Shown here in pieces: positions 46,516-55,626 of a stretch of 64,000 nt of DNA (the stretch's first letter is position 1; every line of letters starts with the position of its first letter). Below the pieces are notes generated by a model. The model saw only the letters and a program-made list of their open reading frames with translations. It was not told where the DNA came from and did no database searches. Both the position numbers and the translations under genes were made by a program. This DNA comes from Bacillota bacterium. Its GTDB lineage: Bacteria > Bacillota > Clostridia > Tissierellales > Sedimentibacteraceae. The DNA is taken from NCBI GenBank assembly GCA_023386345.1, contig JAEWJT010000011.1:62001-126000 (forward strand). The letters are read 5' to 3'.

Positions 46516-46756
46516 AATAAAATCCCCCTTCATATACAATATCAAATAAATGTATGTTTGTACAAATGCGCACTAATTTATAAATTAAATTCATCTATTT
46601 GAGAACACACTCGTTTGTTTATATATATGTATAATAGGGTGATATTATGAAAGTTTTATAGAAAAATAAAAATGTAGAAAAATAAAATTTTTATAGAAAA
46701 AATATTTTTTAGAGTATAATTAACATAAAGAGGTTTGTGAGTTATAAAACTATTTA

Positions 46757-46804
46757 AAAATGCACCTTTATTTGACTATCTAAAGCCATCTCAAGGTGCA
46801 TTTT
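46757..46804. terminator. Terminator-like hairpin, copy B of the dispersed 48-base repeat
   Basis: AAAATGCACCTT (46757-46768) pairs with AAGGTGCATTTT (46793-46804). It is located 54 bases beyond the stop of the TDT transporter gene (minus) and thus suits termination of that unit. The remaining part of the gap 46516-46856 shows no gene; it is very A+T-rich and should contain the promoter of the DUF3794 gene. Confidence 0.8.
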
Positions 46805-46857
46805 ATTATTTGTGAATTTGTTTATACAATTTTCTTCCAAAAATTAGTTTTACGACA

Positions 46858-47781
46858 TTATGCCTTGCTCGCCTGCTTATTGTTCGCAAGCATTAAAATA
46901 TATCTCACTAAAACATATAGAACAATTATAACAGCAATTGCTGTTTGAGCTATCACTATATATTTTAAAAATGCAATACCATTTCCTGATTTTGTTAAAA
47001 ATCCATCTGTCATTTTCATTGCTATTGCACTTATTACCATAGGGAATGTAAAGGCTGAATAGCTTGGGTAGAATTTTAACTTTAAAAGTTTTGGCAACTG
47101 TGTTAATGCAAATACATACATTGCTATTGAAAGAATAGCAAGGAAATATACTATTGCTATGCTTTTGCTGTCAAAGCTTGATAAATAACCAGCTAGACAT
47201 AAGCTTGCAGGAGCTGCAAATATAATGATTAACGGCTGAGCAGGCTCTGGAATTCCTTTTACTTTTATTACTCTATATGAAATTACTGCTAAAAGAATTA
47301 GATAGCATATAAATCCAATCCAAAAAACAGCTTGTCCCAAAGTGTTCATACTAAAAGCAGGTGCTGTTATGCTTGCAACAACTAGACCTACATAAACTAT
47401 GAAAGAGCTTGGGAATATCTTTTTTATATCAAATTTCAATATAAATCTAAATGTAAACAGTAAAATCAAAGCGCAATGCAGAATAAATCCTATAAACCAT
47501 AGAGCTAGTCCTACAGTACCTGCAAATGGTTTAACATATGCTGCCAATAGTATAACAGCCATTGAAAATGTAGGAGCTATACTTGCCATTACTGGGTTTT
47601 TTAAATCCTCTGAGAGAAGTTTTGGATACATTATAAATTTAACTACAAGTAAAATACCAATTATTGCTGAAATTGCACCAAATACAAGTCTAAGCTCTGG
47701 TGAATATGTTTGAATTAAATTTCCTGTTGCAGCCATTGCAAGCATTAGTCCTGCTATTGGCAAAGGAATTCTTTTTATCAT
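46858..47781 (-). CDS. TDT-family transporter (TehA/SLAC1-like)
   Basis: A 307-residue integral membrane protein with ten hydrophobic helices, resembling the tellurite-resistance/dicarboxylate transporter (SLAC1-like anion channel) family. RIPLPIAGLMLAMAATGNL at the N-terminus is characteristic. It follows the C_GCAxxG_C_C gene by 12 bases, so the two form one operon. Transported anion unknown. Confidence 0.85.
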   Translation of the reverse strand: MIKRIPLPIAGLMLAMAATGNLIQTYSPELRLVFGAISAIIGILLVVKFIMYPKLLSEDLKNPVMASIAPTFSMAVILLAAYVKPFAGTVGLALWFIGFILHCALILLFTFRFILKFDIKKIFPSSFIVYVGLVVASITAPAFSMNTLGQAVFWIGFICYLILLAVISYRVIKVKGIPEPAQPLIIIFAAPASLCLAGYLSSFDSKSIAIVYFLAILSIAMYVFALTQLPKLLKLKFYPSYSAFTFPMVISAIAMKMTDGFLTKSGNGIAFLKYIVIAQTAIAVIIVLYVLVRYILMLANNKQASKA

Positions 47782-47793
47782 TTTTCTCCTCCA

Positions 47794-48255
47794 TTAAATA
47801 TCAGTATTTCTGATATCTTTTTCACGACAGACAATTTCCGCTACTTTACGAGCTACCTCGCCTGTAAATCTGATACATTGCTCTTTGTGTTCACCTGATG
47901 CCATGTCCATGCCTTTAGTTAAAATTCTACAGCACAATGCACTATTTTTCTCTTTAAACCAATCATGAAGTTCTTTTGCAACTGCAAGGCTTTCTTCTAC
48001 CTTAGGGTCTTTTTGCTTAGTTCTTCCAAAGAAATATCCTAAACACATCATTCCACCAGAAACAGCTCCACATACACATTTAGAACGTCCCATACCTACA
48101 GGAAATGCTGATGCCATTGCTATAACCTCTTCTGGAAGGTCTAGCTCGAAATTGCTTCTCATGCAGCTTACCATTGCTTCTGAACAGAAAAATCCATTTC
48201 TGAATAAATCTTCTGCATCTTTTTGAATTTTACTAATACTTACTTCTTTAACCAT
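47794..48255 (-). CDS. C_GCAxxG_C_C family (putative redox-active) protein
   Basis: A 153-residue cysteine-rich protein with the ordered motif of its family: NGFFCSEAM near residue 24, CVCGAVSGGMMCLGYFFG near 62 and the later CCRIL and HKEQCIRFTG. The spacing suggests a redox or metal site. The ribosome site is TTGGAGGAAC before the ATG. It is the first gene of the two-gene unit with the TDT transporter. No reaction is established for the family. Confidence 0.87.
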   Translation of the reverse strand: MVKEVSISKIQKDAEDLFRNGFFCSEAMVSCMRSNFELDLPEEVIAMASAFPVGMGRSKCVCGAVSGGMMCLGYFFGRTKQKDPKVEESLAVAKELHDWFKEKNSALCCRILTKGMDMASGEHKEQCIRFTGEVARKVAEIVCREKDIRNTDI

Positions 48256-48462
48256 TTTGTTCCTCCAAATTGTTGATTTTATAATAATAATTATAATTCT
48301 ATACGAAAAATACTATTAATTCAAATAAAAATATGTTATACTTGTGCAACTTTATATTACAGATGGTTATTTGTTTTATTGGCTATATGGTTTTACAAAA
48401 AAATATAATAAACTACATCAAACAACCAATAAATAACCAATTAAAAGTAAACAACCTATTTT

Positions 48463-48499
48463 CAAACGTTTGCAATATGGCATAAACTTTGCATATAAA
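48463..48499 (+). promoter_or_regulatory. Promoter of the opp operon with a CAAACGTTTG palindrome
   Basis: TTGCAA (48470-48475) and TATAAA (48494-48499), 18 bases apart. The perfect 10-bp palindrome CAAACGTTTG (48463-48472) overlaps the -35. Together with flanks (TTCAAACGTTTGCA) it matches the CcpA cre consensus at 12 of 14 positions, so a LacI/CcpA-family repressor is plausible. Confidence 0.5.
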
Positions 48500-48534
48500 A
48501 ATTATATTAAAAATTAGAAAGGAATATTAGCATT

Positions 48535-50424
48535 ATGAAAAAAGTAGTATCGTTGTTAATAGTAATTGTTATGATGGCATCTTTTGTAACAGCATGTTCA
48601 AAAGATACAGGAAAGTACGAGGATGTTTATTATAGTACTTTTTCTGGAGAGTATAAAACCTTAAATCCATATGATTTAACTGCTGGTCCTGCCTACACTA
48701 TGGTTGGAAACAGTATTGATGGATTGGTTGAGAATGATAAGTATGGTATGATAGTACCATCACTCGCAGAGAGCTGGACAAATAATGAGGATTTCACCGT
48801 TTGGACATTCAAATTAAGACAAAATATTTTTTGGATAGATAACAAAGGTGAAAAAACAGAGTATGAGGTAACAGCAGATGATTTTGTTGAAGGTTTGAGA
48901 TACATAGCAGAGCCTAAAAACGGAGCGAGAAACGTTAGTGCTGTCAGCAAGGTTATTGCAGGACTTAACGATTATTATTGGAATCTTGATGATATTGATA
49001 GCGGAGAAGATATAGGCAAAACACGTGAAGAGGTTGTTGCTTCATTCGATGAAACAGTTGGAGTTAAAGCTTTAGACAAATATACAGTTCAATATACGCT
49101 TACAAGTTCAACTCCATTCTTCCTTTCATATTTAGTTACTGAGTTGTTCTATCCTGTAGAAAAAGCATTCTTGGATAAAGTTGGTGTAGATTATGCAACT
49201 TCAATGGATAAAATGCTTTATAATGGCGGATATTACATTTCTAACTGGGAAATGGACAAGCTTGTTGTTCTTAAAAAGAATGAACATTATTGGGATAAAG
49301 ATAATATAACAATTAAAGAGCTTAATTTCCAAATGGTTGGAGATGAAATAACTGGACTTGAAATGTTCCAAAGAGATGAGTTGACAAGCTGTAAGGTTAC
49401 AGCTGAGCAGTTAAAAGCTCTTAAAGGAACAGAATGGGAAAAATATATAAATCTTACAGATAAAAATACGGTTAATTTCTGGTTTACAATGAACTTTACA
49501 TCTAAGAATCCTGAGTTCAATGCCTTTGTACAAAATGAGAACTTTAGAAAAGCATTGTTATACGGAATAGACAGAGTAAAGATTTCATCACTTTATGAGC
49601 CTAATACACCAGAATTTTTCATAAGAAATACTATAATTCCTGAAGATACAATATATGATACTAAGGGAATGGACTACACAGATTATCCAAACTTAAAGCC
49701 AATAAAAAATTCTATACCTTATGACCCTAAATTAGCAAGAGAATATATGGAAAAGGCTATTAAGGAACTTTGTAATGCAGACGGAACAATAAAAGGATTA
49801 ACACCTACAAAGGTTGATATGGGCGTTATAGCTGAATTTAATTCTGACGCTAAGCTTCCGATAGAAATAGTTTATGCTACAACAACTGATGAACTTGAAA
49901 CTAAAAAAGCTTTGTTGTTAGCAGAAATGCTTAAACAAAACATAGGCGAAGATTATGTTAAGGTAATACCAGGATATGCAGGAAATAGCACATCAGAAGA
50001 AATTTTTGAGCCTATGAATTTTGATATAGTTGATGATGCGTATAGCTTTAGATTTGCAGACCCTTCAGCTAATCTTTCAAGACTTATAACAGATGGAAGT
50101 TTGAACGAAGGTGGATACAATATACCAGAATTTGACAGATTAGTTGAGGAAGCTATTAAAGAAACTAATATAGAGAAAAGATATGAAAAATTCTCAGAAG
50201 CAGAAAAATATATGCTAGAGCATGTTTACTTAATGCCTTATATGTCAGGCGGCGGCTCATACCTAATGTCAAAAGAATTGCCTTACCAAACTCCAAGAGG
50301 TGGCTTTGGTTTGACAAGATTTAAACTTAAAGGTGCTAAAATTCAAAGTTCACCTGTTACTGCTGAGCAATACAAGGAATTAAAAGAAACATTTGAGAAA
50401 GAATTAAAAGAAAGAAATAAATAA
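48535..50424 (+). CDS. Oligopeptide ABC transporter substrate-binding lipoprotein
   Basis: A 629-residue extracellular peptide receptor, lipid-anchored through the lipobox FVTACSKD (Cys21). The SBP_bac_5 fold shows LNPYDLTAGPAYTMVGNSIDGLVEND, PSLAESWTNNEDFTVWTFKLR and, near residue 340, NFRKALLYGIDRVKISSLYEPNTP. It is the first gene of opp: receptor, two permeases, fused ATPase. A hairpin after its stop (50433-50453) would favour higher receptor than permease expression. A cyanophycinase-like peptidase lies just downstream, hinting at acidic or branched dipeptides as cargo. Confidence 0.93.
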   Translation: MKKVVSLLIVIVMMASFVTACSKDTGKYEDVYYSTFSGEYKTLNPYDLTAGPAYTMVGNSIDGLVENDKYGMIVPSLAESWTNNEDFTVWTFKLRQNIFWIDNKGEKTEYEVTADDFVEGLRYIAEPKNGARNVSAVSKVIAGLNDYYWNLDDIDSGEDIGKTREEVVASFDETVGVKALDKYTVQYTLTSSTPFFLSYLVTELFYPVEKAFLDKVGVDYATSMDKMLYNGGYYISNWEMDKLVVLKKNEHYWDKDNITIKELNFQMVGDEITGLEMFQRDELTSCKVTAEQLKALKGTEWEKYINLTDKNTVNFWFTMNFTSKNPEFNAFVQNENFRKALLYGIDRVKISSLYEPNTPEFFIRNTIIPEDTIYDTKGMDYTDYPNLKPIKNSIPYDPKLAREYMEKAIKELCNADGTIKGLTPTKVDMGVIAEFNSDAKLPIEIVYATTTDELETKKALLLAEMLKQNIGEDYVKVIPGYAGNSTSEEIFEPMNFDIVDDAYSFRFADPSANLSRLITDGSLNEGGYNIPEFDRLVEEAIKETNIEKRYEKFSEAEKYMLEHVYLMPYMSGGGSYLMSKELPYQTPRGGFGLTRFKLKGAKIQSSPVTAEQYKELKETFEKELKERNK

Positions 50425-50432
50425 CAATGTAG

Positions 50433-50453
50433 GGGAGAGGCTTTGCTTCTCCC
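50433..50453 (+). terminator. Intra-operon stem-loop after the peptide receptor gene
   Basis: GGGAGAGGC (50433-50441) pairs with GCTTCTCCC (50445-50453) around TTT, with one G-T pair. No T-run follows, so it more likely protects the upstream message end than fully terminates. The permease genes have no separate obvious promoter. Confidence 0.6.
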
Positions 50454-50516
50454 GTATTTGAAAATAGCTATAAATTGTAACAAAAAATAAAATAGTAAAG
50501 AAGGAATAATGGCTGA

Positions 50517-51458
50517 ATGAAAAAGTATATTATCAAAAGAACATTACAATCATTCGTGACAATTTGCCTTGTTATATTCGTAGTTTTCATGCTGCTAAGG
50601 CTAATGCCAACATCAGGTTATTTCACAAGAGATGATTATCATAATATGACAGAGGAAATGAGACAAGTATATCTAAAAAACTTAGGTGTACTAGACCATC
50701 CTTTGGTGCAATTTAAAAACTTTGTAATGAAGCTTTTGCAAGGTGATTTAGGAAGATCTATCACAATTTATCCTAAACTTCAGATAACGACAATACTAAA
50801 AGAAAAGGTATGGTACTCTGCTATCTTCGGTTTAGCAAGTATGCTTATCAGTATGGCGATAGGCTTGCCAATGGGAATTCTTATGGCAAGATACAAGGAC
50901 CGTCTGATAGATAGTGTAGGTACTGCTTATGCTGTTTTAGTAAGGTCAATACCGAGCTTAATATATTTGTTCCTCTTTCAGGTATGGGTATCCAAGCTTT
51001 TTGGGCTACCCATGCTCTTTTATAAAGATAGACCACAATCATGGATATTGCCTACTATAGCGCTATCTCTTTCAAGTATAGCGTGGTATGCGATATGGCT
51101 TAGAAGATATATGGTCGATGAGGAAAATAAAGAATATATTAAATTTGCAAGAGTTAAAGGCTTCTCGCAAAAATATATAATGAAAAACCACGTTTTAAGA
51201 AATGCGATACTTCCAATTGCAATTGGAATACCATCAGACTTTTTGATGGTTATTTCAGGCTCTCTTTTGATAGAAAATCTATTTTCTATACCAGGCATGG
51301 GAGGCTTGCTTATAAATTCAATAAGAAAATTGGATAACAACTTGGTTCAAATATTGGTTTTAATTTATTCAACCCTATCAGTAATAGGGGTATTCTTAGG
51401 AGATTTACTCGTTGCAGTTGTTGACCCAAGAATAAGATTATCGGAAAGTGAGGCGTAG
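50517..51458 (+). CDS. Peptide ABC transporter permease (OppB/DppB type)
   Basis: A 313-residue membrane subunit with six helices. The N-terminal KRTLQSFVTICLVIFVVFMLLR and the coupling EAA-like segment EYIKFARVKGFSQKYIMKNHVLRNA near residue 205 identify the DppB/OppB class. Its ATG overlaps the stop of a three-codon reading frame (ATG GCT GAA TGA) that carries the ribosome site AAGGAAT. It works with the next gene as the channel of the importer. Confidence 0.92.
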   Translation: MKKYIIKRTLQSFVTICLVIFVVFMLLRLMPTSGYFTRDDYHNMTEEMRQVYLKNLGVLDHPLVQFKNFVMKLLQGDLGRSITIYPKLQITTILKEKVWYSAIFGLASMLISMAIGLPMGILMARYKDRLIDSVGTAYAVLVRSIPSLIYLFLFQVWVSKLFGLPMLFYKDRPQSWILPTIALSLSSIAWYAIWLRRYMVDEENKEYIKFARVKGFSQKYIMKNHVLRNAILPIAIGIPSDFLMVISGSLLIENLFSIPGMGGLLINSIRKLDNNLVQILVLIYSTLSVIGVFLGDLLVAVVDPRIRLSESEA

Positions 51459-51460
51459 AC

Positions 51461-52396
51461 ATGGAAAAGTATAAAGGAATTACATTGACAGATGAAATGT
51501 TTAAACACTTCAGTTTTGATGATAAGCAGAGTGAAGAGAGTGGATATTCAAATTATTCTTATTGGAAATCGACAATTAGAACATTTTTTAAGAGTCACAC
51601 ATCAAAGTTCTTGGTGGTTTTAACTATAGTGCTTTTACTCTTTAGCTTTTTATACCCTGTATTATCTAAAGTTGATCCTAATCAAATAAGCTTAGATGAT
51701 ACCATGTGGAATAGTAAGCCTAGCAGTACACACTTTTTTGGTACTGATGGAGTAGGAAGAGACGTTTGGTCGAGAACATGGCATGGAACAAGAAACTCAC
51801 TAATGCTTGCGTTTATAGTCGCATTGGTTGAGGTTGGAGTAGGAAGTATAGTTGGTTCAATTTGGGGATATGTGAAGAAAATAGACCCATTTATGCTTGA
51901 GCTTTATAATATTGTAACAAACGTACCATCAACTGTTTATTTAGTGCTTTTAACCTATATAATGAAACCAAGCTTTACAACAATAATTATAGCTCTTGCA
52001 TCAAGAGGCTGGTTAAGTGAAGCAAAATTCATGAGAAATAGAATATTGTCATTGAGAGAAAGTGAATTTAACATTGCTTCTCAATGTCTTGGAACACCTC
52101 TTATGAGAATTGTCAGCAAGAATATTATACCTCAGCTGATAAGTCTTATTATAATGGAAACTGCTTTGACAATACCTTATTCTATAGGCTCAGAGGTTTT
52201 CCTTGGATTTATTAACTTAGGACTACCTCAAGACACTGTAACACTTGGTAATATGATAAATCAAGGAAGAGCAAACTTCATGCTTTATCCTTTCCAATTG
52301 ATTTATCCGGCGCTTGTACTATGTCTAATAACGGTATCGTTCTATGTTTTAGGAAATAAGTTTGCAGACGCATCTGATCCTAAAAACCATGTGTAG
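51461..52396 (+). CDS. Peptide ABC transporter permease (OppC/DppC type)
   Basis: A 311-residue second channel subunit. There is a cytosolic N-terminal extension of about 45 residues, then the OppC N-terminal helix. HFFGTDGVGRDVWSRTWHGTRNSL near residue 85 and the coupling region SEFNIASQCLGTPLMRIVSKNIIP near 205 are typical. It starts two bases after the oppB stop, so the two are translationally linked. Confidence 0.92.
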   Translation: MEKYKGITLTDEMFKHFSFDDKQSEESGYSNYSYWKSTIRTFFKSHTSKFLVVLTIVLLLFSFLYPVLSKVDPNQISLDDTMWNSKPSSTHFFGTDGVGRDVWSRTWHGTRNSLMLAFIVALVEVGVGSIVGSIWGYVKKIDPFMLELYNIVTNVPSTVYLVLLTYIMKPSFTTIIIALASRGWLSEAKFMRNRILSLRESEFNIASQCLGTPLMRIVSKNIIPQLISLIIMETALTIPYSIGSEVFLGFINLGLPQDTVTLGNMINQGRANFMLYPFQLIYPALVLCLITVSFYVLGNKFADASDPKNHV

Positions 52397-52408
52397 GAGG
52401 AAGAAAAT

Positions 52409-54376
52409 ATGCAAACTAAAATATTAGAAGCTAAAAATGTCGAAATAAAATTCAACCTACGTGGTAAAACTCTTACGGCTGTGAGAGATGCGTCTCTTGA
52501 TTTATACAAGGGTGAAACCTTGGCTATAGTTGGAGAAAGTGGCTCGGGAAAAAGTGTATTTACAAAATCTTTTGTAGGAATGCTAGATAAAAATGGTTGG
52601 ATAAGCTCGGGAGAAATCCTTTACGACGGACAAAATATTGCAGATTTTAAGACAGAAAAAGAATGGCTAAAAATACGTGGTAAGAAAATTGCCATGGTTT
52701 TTCAAGACCCAATGACATCGCTAAATCCTCTTAAAACTGTCGGAGAGCAAATCCGAGAGGTTATAACATGGCATAGAGGTACGGATAAAGAAAATGCTAA
52801 AAAAGAGGCTATAGAGATATTAAAACAGGTTGGAATAAACGATGCTGAGAAAAGATATAAACAATATCCTCATGAATTTTCTGGAGGAATGAGACAAAGA
52901 GTAGTAATTGCTACAGCTATAGCCTGTCAACCAGATATTTTAATCTGTGATGAGCCAACTACTGCACTTGATGTTACTATACAAGCACAGATTCTTAAGC
53001 TAATAAAGGAAATACAAAAAGTGCTTAACATGACTGTTATATATATAACTCATGACCTTGGAGTTGTGGCAAATGTAGCAGACCGTGTAGCAGTAATGTA
53101 TGCAGGACAAATTATAGAGTATGGCATGAGCAATGAAATTTTTAAGGATGCTAAGCACCCTTATACTAAAGCTTTGCTTCTTTCATTGCCGCAACTTGGA
53201 ACTAAAGGCAAGGAGCTATATTCCATAAAGGGAACCCCTCCAAATCTTTATAAAGAGATAAAGGGAGATGCTTTTGCTGAAAGAAATCAAGATGCTATGC
53301 TTGTTGATACTATGATAGACCCTCCGTTTTTCAAGGTTTCTGATACTCATTATGCAAAGACATGGCTGCTTCATGAAAAAGCGGCGAAGCATGTTGAAGC
53401 ACAAAGTAAAAATGAACTTAAGAGTATCAATGTAACTAAATTCAAAGATAAAAAAGAAGTGCTGGTTTCTTTAAAGAATGTGAGCGTTAAATTTAAGCTT
53501 GATGGAAAAGAATTTAAGGCTGTTGAAGATGTGAGCTTTGATATTTACAAGGGCGAGACATTTTCTCTTGTAGGTGAAAGTGGTTCTGGAAAGACGACAA
53601 TAGGAAGAGCTATAATGAAAATTCACAACGCTTCTGCGGGAGATATATTATTTAAAGGAAAGAAAATAAATACAAAGATGTCCAAGGAGGAAATGAAAAA
53701 TTATAGACAGCAAGTGCAGATGATTTTCCAAGACCCTATGGCATCGCTTAATGATAGAGCAAAGGTTGACTATATAGTTTCTGAAGGTCTTTATAATTTC
53801 AATCTTTTCAAAGATGAGAATGACAGAAGAAGCAAGGTTGACAAGGCTATGACAGAGGTTGGACTTCTTAAAGAATTTGCGACAAGATTTCCTCACGAGT
53901 TCTCCGGTGGACAAAGACAGCGTATAGGAATTGCACGTTCTCTGATTATGAATCCTGAATTTATAATAGCAGATGAGCCTATCTCGGCATTAGACGTATC
54001 GATAAGAGCTCAGGTTTTAAATCTTCTGAATACATTAAAAGAAGAAAAGGACTTAACTTATCTTTTCATAGCTCATGATTTGAGTGTTGTTAAATTTATT
54101 TCTGACAGAATAGCTGTTATTTACAAAGGACATATAGTTGAGCTTGCAGAGAGTGATGAATTGTTCTTAAATCCTCTGCATCCTTATACAAAGTCATTGC
54201 TATCAGCAGTGCCAGTCCCTGATCCTGATATAGAGAAAAATAAAAAGCTGGTTGTTTACGATCCAAAAGTTCATGATTATAGCGTTGATAAGCCAGTTTG
54301 GACGCAGATAAAAGATGGGCACTTTATATGGGGAAATAAGTCAGAAATAGAAAGATATAGAAAAGAAATAAATTAA
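52409..54376 (+). CDS. Fused peptide ABC transporter ATPase (OppD-OppF)
   Basis: A 655-residue protein containing both ATPase subunits in one chain. Unit 1 (about 5-320) has Walker A GESGSGKSVFTKS, signature FSGGMRQRV and Walker B ILICDEPTTALD. Unit 2 (about 350-640) has Walker A GESGSGKTTIGRA, signature FSGGQRQRI and Walker B FIIADEPISALD. Each unit ends with the oligopeptide-type C-terminal segment (HPYTKALLLSLPQ; HPYTKSLLSAVPVP). Most bacteria keep OppD and OppF separate, though fusions are known. The ribosome site is TAGGAGG, 12 bases after the preceding stop. Confidence 0.93.
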   Translation: MQTKILEAKNVEIKFNLRGKTLTAVRDASLDLYKGETLAIVGESGSGKSVFTKSFVGMLDKNGWISSGEILYDGQNIADFKTEKEWLKIRGKKIAMVFQDPMTSLNPLKTVGEQIREVITWHRGTDKENAKKEAIEILKQVGINDAEKRYKQYPHEFSGGMRQRVVIATAIACQPDILICDEPTTALDVTIQAQILKLIKEIQKVLNMTVIYITHDLGVVANVADRVAVMYAGQIIEYGMSNEIFKDAKHPYTKALLLSLPQLGTKGKELYSIKGTPPNLYKEIKGDAFAERNQDAMLVDTMIDPPFFKVSDTHYAKTWLLHEKAAKHVEAQSKNELKSINVTKFKDKKEVLVSLKNVSVKFKLDGKEFKAVEDVSFDIYKGETFSLVGESGSGKTTIGRAIMKIHNASAGDILFKGKKINTKMSKEEMKNYRQQVQMIFQDPMASLNDRAKVDYIVSEGLYNFNLFKDENDRRSKVDKAMTEVGLLKEFATRFPHEFSGGQRQRIGIARSLIMNPEFIIADEPISALDVSIRAQVLNLLNTLKEEKDLTYLFIAHDLSVVKFISDRIAVIYKGHIVELAESDELFLNPLHPYTKSLLSAVPVPDPDIEKNKKLVVYDPKVHDYSVDKPVWTQIKDGHFIWGNKSEIERYRKEIN

Positions 54377-54385
54377 GAATATAAG

Positions 54386-54468
54386 GGCTTTTCGTTTGTC
54401 CACAAAAACAATTGCACAAAAGCAGGAGACATTCAGACTATTCAAAATTAACGGATAAGCGAAAAGTC
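54386..54468 (+). repeat. Long inverted repeat between the Opp ATPase and cyanophycinase genes
   Basis: A 16-position stem, GGCTTTTCGTTTGTCC (54386-54401) with GGATAAGCGAAAAGTC (54453-54468), encloses a 51-base loop. Three pairs are G-U when read as plus-strand RNA, which favours an RNA fold on this strand. It could terminate or attenuate reading from the opp genes into the peptidase gene, or stabilise the message. Confidence 0.6.
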
Positions 54469-54498
54469 ACATTGACATACAGAAAGGAGCAGATATAA

Positions 54499-55359
54499 AT
54501 GGGCGGAAAATTAATTATAGCCGGTGGAAATTTAGAATTTTGTGATAAAGAAATTCATAAAATACTTGTAGACCATGCTATTAAGCTTGGTGGAAAACTG
54601 GCGATAGTTCCAACAGCATCAGGCTTTGAACCTTTTGAATCAATAAAATATGTAGTAGAGCTTTGGAAAGGTCTCGGTGTCAAGGATGAGGACATAGTTG
54701 CTTTACCTGTATACGGAGAAGAAGGCTCGTCTTGGAAAGAGCCTGCTCAGGGAGATGACCCAAAGATAGTATCAATGCTTGATGGAGTTGTTGCATTTTG
54801 GTTTACTGGTGGTGACCAATACTACACACATAAAGCTTTTATAAGAAAAGACCTTACCGATACAGTAGCTCTTAAAAAGATGAAGGAAGTCTATAAAAAT
54901 GGTGGAGTGATAGGTGGAACAAGTGCCGGCGCTGCAATTATGAGCGAAGTTATGATTGCCTCTGGCAGCAATGATACTGCATTATCAAAGGAAATAAAGT
55001 ACGGCTACGAAACTTATGACGAAAACGAAGAAGACTCAGGCTTAAGGATAGTGAGAGGTTTAGGATTCTTCACAGACGGAGTAGTTGACCAACACTATGA
55101 CAGAAGGTCAAGACTTCTAAGAACAATAAAAACCGTCATGAATGCTGAAGGCTTATACTTTGGCTATGGTGTTTCTGAGGATACAGCGATGATTTATGAT
55201 AGAGATACAAAGGACATTACAGTTGCTGGCTCTGGAGGAATATACATCATGGATTTAAGAAAGACAAAATCTGGGCAATCAAATAACAAATACGTGTGCA
55301 GTGATGTAACATTAAACATCATACAAAAAGGCGATACATTTAATCAATGGAGCGTTTAA
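54499..55359 (+). CDS. Cyanophycinase-like serine peptidase (S51)
   Basis: A 286-residue peptidase of the S51 family. The nucleophile is Ser142 in GGTSAGAAIMSE, and WFTGGDQYYTHKAFI near residue 101 and FTDGVVDQHYDRRSRLLR near 195 are typical of cyanophycinases. It has no signal peptide, so it is cytosolic. Cyanophycinases release beta-Asp-Arg or beta-Asp-Lys dipeptides from cyanophycin. No cyanophycin synthetase is visible in the window. The position directly after the peptide importer suggests use of imported material. The ribosome site is AAAGGAG. Confidence 0.88.
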   Translation: MGGKLIIAGGNLEFCDKEIHKILVDHAIKLGGKLAIVPTASGFEPFESIKYVVELWKGLGVKDEDIVALPVYGEEGSSWKEPAQGDDPKIVSMLDGVVAFWFTGGDQYYTHKAFIRKDLTDTVALKKMKEVYKNGGVIGGTSAGAAIMSEVMIASGSNDTALSKEIKYGYETYDENEEDSGLRIVRGLGFFTDGVVDQHYDRRSRLLRTIKTVMNAEGLYFGYGVSEDTAMIYDRDTKDITVAGSGGIYIMDLRKTKSGQSNNKYVCSDVTLNIIQKGDTFNQWSV

Positions 55360-55411
55360 AAATAGTAATAATTGCTGATTTTCTATTAAAATATAACCCC
55401 GAAATCTAAAA

Positions 55412-55448
55412 AACAAAGTCTTGCTAGACAATTTAGCAGGACTTTGTT
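55412..55448 (+). terminator. Intrinsic terminator after the cyanophycinase gene
   Basis: AACAAAGTCTTGCTA (55412-55426) pairs with TAGCAGGACTTTGTT (55434-55448), with one T-G pair and a 7-base loop, and is followed by TTTTG. Confidence 0.92.
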
Positions 55449-55510
55449 TTTGTTGAAACAATATATATATATAGAATATCGAAATGTTTTTTGAATTTAT
55501 AATTGTTAAT

Positions 55511-55577
55511 TTTGTCGAAATTTGTCGAAATTTAAATGTGTAAAAACGTTGACATCATTGAAATTTATTGATATAAT
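55511..55577 (+). promoter_or_regulatory. Consensus promoter with tandem Spo0A-box-like repeats
   Basis: TTTGTCGAAA occurs twice back to back (55511-55520 and 55521-55530), placing the exact Spo0A box TGTCGAA at 55513 and 55523, one helical turn apart. Downstream are TTGACA (55549-55554) and TATAAT (55572-55577) with a 17-base spacer, ahead of the secreted 165-residue protein gene. Confidence 0.7.
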
Positions 55578-55626
55578 TTTTGCAATTGTATAAAAGGGAT
55601 AAAGTATTAAAGAATAGGAGAAATAT

